From Methylomarinum sp. (GTDB taxonomy: Bacteria > Pseudomonadota > Gammaproteobacteria > Methylococcales > Methylomonadaceae): a stretch of DNA of 6,970 nucleotides. Each line of letters starts with the position of its first letter. Position 1 is the stretch's first letter. This document shows positions 5,703 through 6,970 of the stretch, piece by piece. The notes under the pieces are model-generated. The model did not search any database. It saw only the letters and a list, made by a program, of their open reading frames with translations, and was not told the DNA's origin. A program made the translations under genes and the position numbers. Location of the stretch: contig WTAG01000291.1 in NCBI GenBank assembly GCA_013139755.1, positions 1-6,970 on the forward strand. The letters are read 5' to 3'.

Positions 5703-5725
5703 TCCGTTAAACTAGGGGAGCCTCA
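5703..5725 (-). repeat. IS terminal inverted repeat (orfA-side end)
   Basis: Read inward on the minus strand: TGAGGCTCCCCTAGTTTAAC then GGA. It pairs with the end at 4464-4486. The orfA promoter should lie just inside, within 5664-5702, but no clean -35/-10 pair was assigned. Confidence 0.9.
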
Positions 5726-5749
5726 AACCGACCCCAACCCGTCATTCAG
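5726..5749. repeat. Target duplication and diverged dispersed repeat, copy D
   Basis: Bases 5726-5728 are the right AAC duplication. Joined to the left flank, the empty site reads CTAACCGACCCCAACCCGTC followed by ATTCAG. It shares TAACCGACCC and AACC with copy C at 6533-6557, so the IS probably inserted into a degenerate member of that repeat family. The CCGGA half of the core is lost or mutated to CCCGTC. Confidence 0.45.
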
Positions 5750-5752
5750 CCT

Positions 5753-5858
5753 GCAGAATTTTAAAGTTATTGTAATAATAGAGAGTGGTTATTAACCTTC
5801 TGAAAATGGTTCTCGTAAAAATAACTACTGGTAATAGCCATTGTCTATAAAATTCTGC
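5753..5858. repeat. Nested inverted repeat downstream of the TerB-like gene
   Basis: GCAGAATTTTA (5753-5763) and TAAAATTCTGC (5848-5858) are perfect 11-bp complements. Just inside them AGTTATT (5765-5771) pairs with AATAACT (5820-5826). A GGTTATTAACC palindrome lies in the interior. The 106-base unit is AT-rich and ends 19 bases short of the TerB-like stop. It may be a transcript 3' structure or a miniature non-coding element. No target duplication was identified. Confidence 0.5.
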
Positions 5859-5877
5859 CTATTCTAAAAAATAATCT

Positions 5878-6327
5878 TTAGCCATCAATCACCTGATGTT
5901 TTGTTTTTATAAACTCCAAATGCGGTACATGAAGTAAATCAGCCATCTTTCTAACCATATATTCTTCGTGTTTATCTAATTCTCCATCGGCATAAGAGAT
6001 TTGCCATAATGACTTAATGAGCGTGACTTTTTGTTCTTGGGTAAAGCCTTTATTGATTAAAGAAGTGAATTGATAGTAATCAGTTGTCTGTTTATGTTCT
6101 TGAATTGCTAAAGAAATTAATGTGTTTGCTTCTTCATTAGAGAGTGAAAAATTCTCACATATACTGTTTAGAATCGTATCGTGTTCATTTCCATGTACCT
6201 TGTCATCCATATGCATCATCTCTACAAATAAGGCGGCACAAGCTAAATGGAGACTTTCCTCAGTTAATGAATTTTGTGTCGCAAGAACAATATGTTGCTC
6301 AAAAAATAATTTAATTTGATTTAGCAT
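5878..6327 (-). CDS. TerB-like (COG4103) protein
   Basis: From the ATG at 6327 the protein has 149 residues and is all-helical in appearance, matching the COG4103 TerB-like family. MLNQIKLFFEQ opens as in relatives. Two acidic motifs typical of the TerB fold are visible: MDDKVHGNEHD (40-50) and YADGELDKHEE (112-122), the latter followed by MVRKMADLLHVPHLEF. In tellurite-resistance TerB such clusters bind metal. The role of stand-alone COG4103 members is not established, and tellurite resistance should not be assumed. The frame stays open to an ATG at 6408, which would add 27 residues with a hydrophobic LINLYLFFLISYF stretch. I prefer the internal start because homologues I know begin at this point, but its Shine-Dalgarno is poor, so the longer membrane-anchored form remains possible. 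It is a single gene with no operon partner in the window. Confidence 0.75.
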   Translation of the reverse strand: MLNQIKLFFEQHIVLATQNSLTEESLHLACAALFVEMMHMDDKVHGNEHDTILNSICENFSLSNEEANTLISLAIQEHKQTTDYYQFTSLINKGFTQEQKVTLIKSLWQISYADGELDKHEEYMVRKMADLLHVPHLEFIKTKHQVIDG

Positions 6328-6532
6328 CTGGGCAGTTATCTCAAAATAGGATATTAGAAAAAACAAGTATAGGTTAATCAGCATCCAAATTTTACCACCT
6401 GTCAGCATTGTTAGTTTCCATTAAAAAATTGTATGCAGGTGATTTAAAATGAACTTATTGTTTCAACTGGAAAGTATTTGCTGATACCGGTAAAAAATTC
6501 ACGCTGATTAAGGGTCTAGGCTCAACAGTCAG

Positions 6533-6606
6533 TAACCGACCCAAACCGGACGGTGAGAAAGTGTAATAATTACTGATAGCGCAAAGCTCCGTCCGAGCGT
6601 TGGGTT
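6533..6606. repeat. Dispersed repeat copy C within an attC-like inverted repeat
   Basis: The core ACCCAAACCGGA (6539-6550) has flanks TAACCG and CGGTGA, complementary at 5 of 6 positions. On a larger scale GACCCAA (6538-6544) pairs with TTGGGTT (6600-6606, one G-T), and CGGACGG (6547-6553) pairs exactly with CCGTCCG (6589-6595). The two stems are separated by an unpaired AC opposite AGCG. GTTGGGT at 6599-6605 fits the attC R' consensus GTTRRRY, while the opposite box has one extra A relative to RYYYAAC. No integrase gene is nearby. Confidence 0.45.
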
Positions 6607-6820
6607 AGCCGAATTTTAGTTTATTATGCCACCCCAGTTATAAGAAGACGCATGAATCGCGAAAGATGCGCTTCACTGTGTTCAGCGCATACTACTGAGC
6701 TATCAGCACTGAAACTAATTATAGCTCCAGTGCTGGAAAGAATTTATCTGCAATTATTAAGCAGTCAGTTATATAAAAATACATTACTAACAGCTAACCC
6801 TTATATGAAGTCACTAAACA

Positions 6821-6893
6821 ACCACCCGCTAAAAGACGGGTGGGTTAGAGAGCTTGACGACTGAAAGTCGTGATACAGGGCAAATAGCCCTGT
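6821..6893. ncRNA. Three consecutive hairpins, IS200/IS605-like end or omega-RNA scaffold
   Basis: Stem 1 is CCACCCG (6822-6828) with CGGGTGG (6837-6843). Stem 2 is ACGACT (6857-6862) with AGTCGT (6866-6871) around GAA. Stem 3 is ACAGGGC (6875-6881) with GCCCTGT (6887-6893). All three are perfect and closely spaced. Hairpin strings of this look (a CACCCG stem, a short stem with a GAA-type loop, a GGGC stem) occur at ends of IS200/IS605 elements and in TnpB guide RNAs. That link is from memory of the family, not a search. No tnpA or tnpB sequence is visible inside the window, so the piece may be a relic or the edge of an element beyond the right border. Confidence 0.45.
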
Positions 6894-6970
6894 TGCCTAT
6901 GTTCACTCTTACTTTGTAAATTGACTACTTGATACATCTACATGCACAAAACAGCTAAATCAGCCGTAGG

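Larger units (their letters stand above)
4464..5725 (-). mobile_element. Complete IS3-family insertion sequence, 1262 bp
   Basis: Both ends read TGAGG inward, as expected for the IS3 family (5'-TG...CA-3'). The terminal inverted repeats match at 18 of 23 positions. The element encodes orfA and orfB in overlapping frames on the minus strand with an A6G slippage site between them. It is flanked by AAC on each side (4461-4463 and 5726-5728), a 3-bp target duplication typical of the family. Both reading frames, both ends and the duplication are intact, so the copy is potentially functional and may be a fairly recent arrival. I cannot give the ISfinder name without a search. Confidence 0.93.
6409..6970. 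other. Non-coding right flank with repeats and hairpins
   Basis: No supported gene. It contains dispersed repeat copy C within an attC-like fold (6533-6606), two inverted repeats (ATGCGC at 6666-6671 with GCGCAT at 6685-6690; CAGCACTG at 6704-6711 with CAGTGCTG at 6728-6735), and the triple hairpin at 6821-6893. A 70-codon ATG frame at 6652-6864 covers the inverted repeats and the first hairpin and is not credible as a gene. The last bases hold an ATG at 6942 with an open frame to the edge, but no ribosome-binding site. Confidence 0.5.

Noticed and set aside
6122..6319. Plus-strand 65-codon frame
   Set aside because: Antisense to the TerB-like gene, which has recognisable acidic motifs.
5878..6408. 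Tellurite-resistance operon
   Set aside because: Only a stand-alone TerB-like COG4103 protein is present; no terA, terC, terD or terZ homologue is nearby.
6652..6864. 70-codon plus-strand frame
   Set aside because: It runs through two inverted repeats and ends inside the triple-hairpin block; the peptide resembles nothing known and lacks a clear ribosome-binding site.
6942..6970. ATG frame open to the right edge (MHKTAKSAV)
   Set aside because: Only nine codons are visible and there is no Shine-Dalgarno; it could be the start of a gene past the window but cannot be supported.
1..6970. CRISPR array, tRNA or rRNA
   Set aside because: No regularly spaced direct repeats of 24-40 bases, and no cloverleaf or rRNA-like sequence, were seen on either strand.

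Overview
The window looks like a stretch of an AT-rich gammaproteobacterial chromosome. It contains the 3' end of putA, an hspQ homologue, a class I-type histone-deacetylase-like gene and a TerB-like (COG4103) gene. It also carries a complete IS3-family insertion sequence and remnants of a tyrosine recombinase of a type I associate with Gammaproteobacteria. I cannot name the genus from the sequence.

Layout. Positions 1-131 (+) are the last codons of the proline-utilisation enzyme PutA, followed by a 27-codon open frame (142-225) that runs into a short dispersed repeat. Positions 262-2448 hold three genes on the minus strand, transcribed in the order hspQ, deacetylase, secreted calpain-like cysteine protease. 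hspQ and the deacetylase are almost certainly one operon: the deacetylase Shine-Dalgarno sits at the hspQ stop codon. The protease has its own plausible promoter. Positions 2449-3019 are non-coding and AT-rich, with a second copy of the dispersed repeat, short direct and inverted repeats, and a perfect 15-bp hairpin beside the stop of a small exported protein gene (3020-3412, minus).

Positions 3413-4463 are a gene graveyard. An unassigned stretch has competing open frames. A frameshifted 3' remnant of a DUF2971-type gene follows, joined end to end to a 5' remnant of a tyrosine recombinase that has a nonsense codon and a frameshift. Positions 4464-5725 are a 1262-bp IS3-family element with terminal inverted repeats, orfA, orfB, an A6G frameshift site and a 3-bp AAC target duplication. 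It landed in what appears to be a diverged copy of the same dispersed repeat. A nested inverted repeat (5753-5858), the TerB-like gene (5878-6327, minus) and a final non-coding region follow. That last region holds a further repeat copy inside an attC-like fold, and three consecutive hairpins at 6821-6893 that resemble IS200/IS605 end or omega-RNA structures.

How it fits together. The conserved genes (putA, hspQ-deacetylase, TerB-like) look like ordinary chromosomal backbone. The spaces between them collect small mobile-element debris. The most unusual items are the repeat family with core ACCCAWACCGGA, whose flanking arms differ between copies yet stay mostly complementary, the attC-like fold around one copy, and the orphan triple hairpin. 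The secreted calpain-like protease is the least expected protein. No complete defence system, CRISPR array, tRNA or rRNA is visible.
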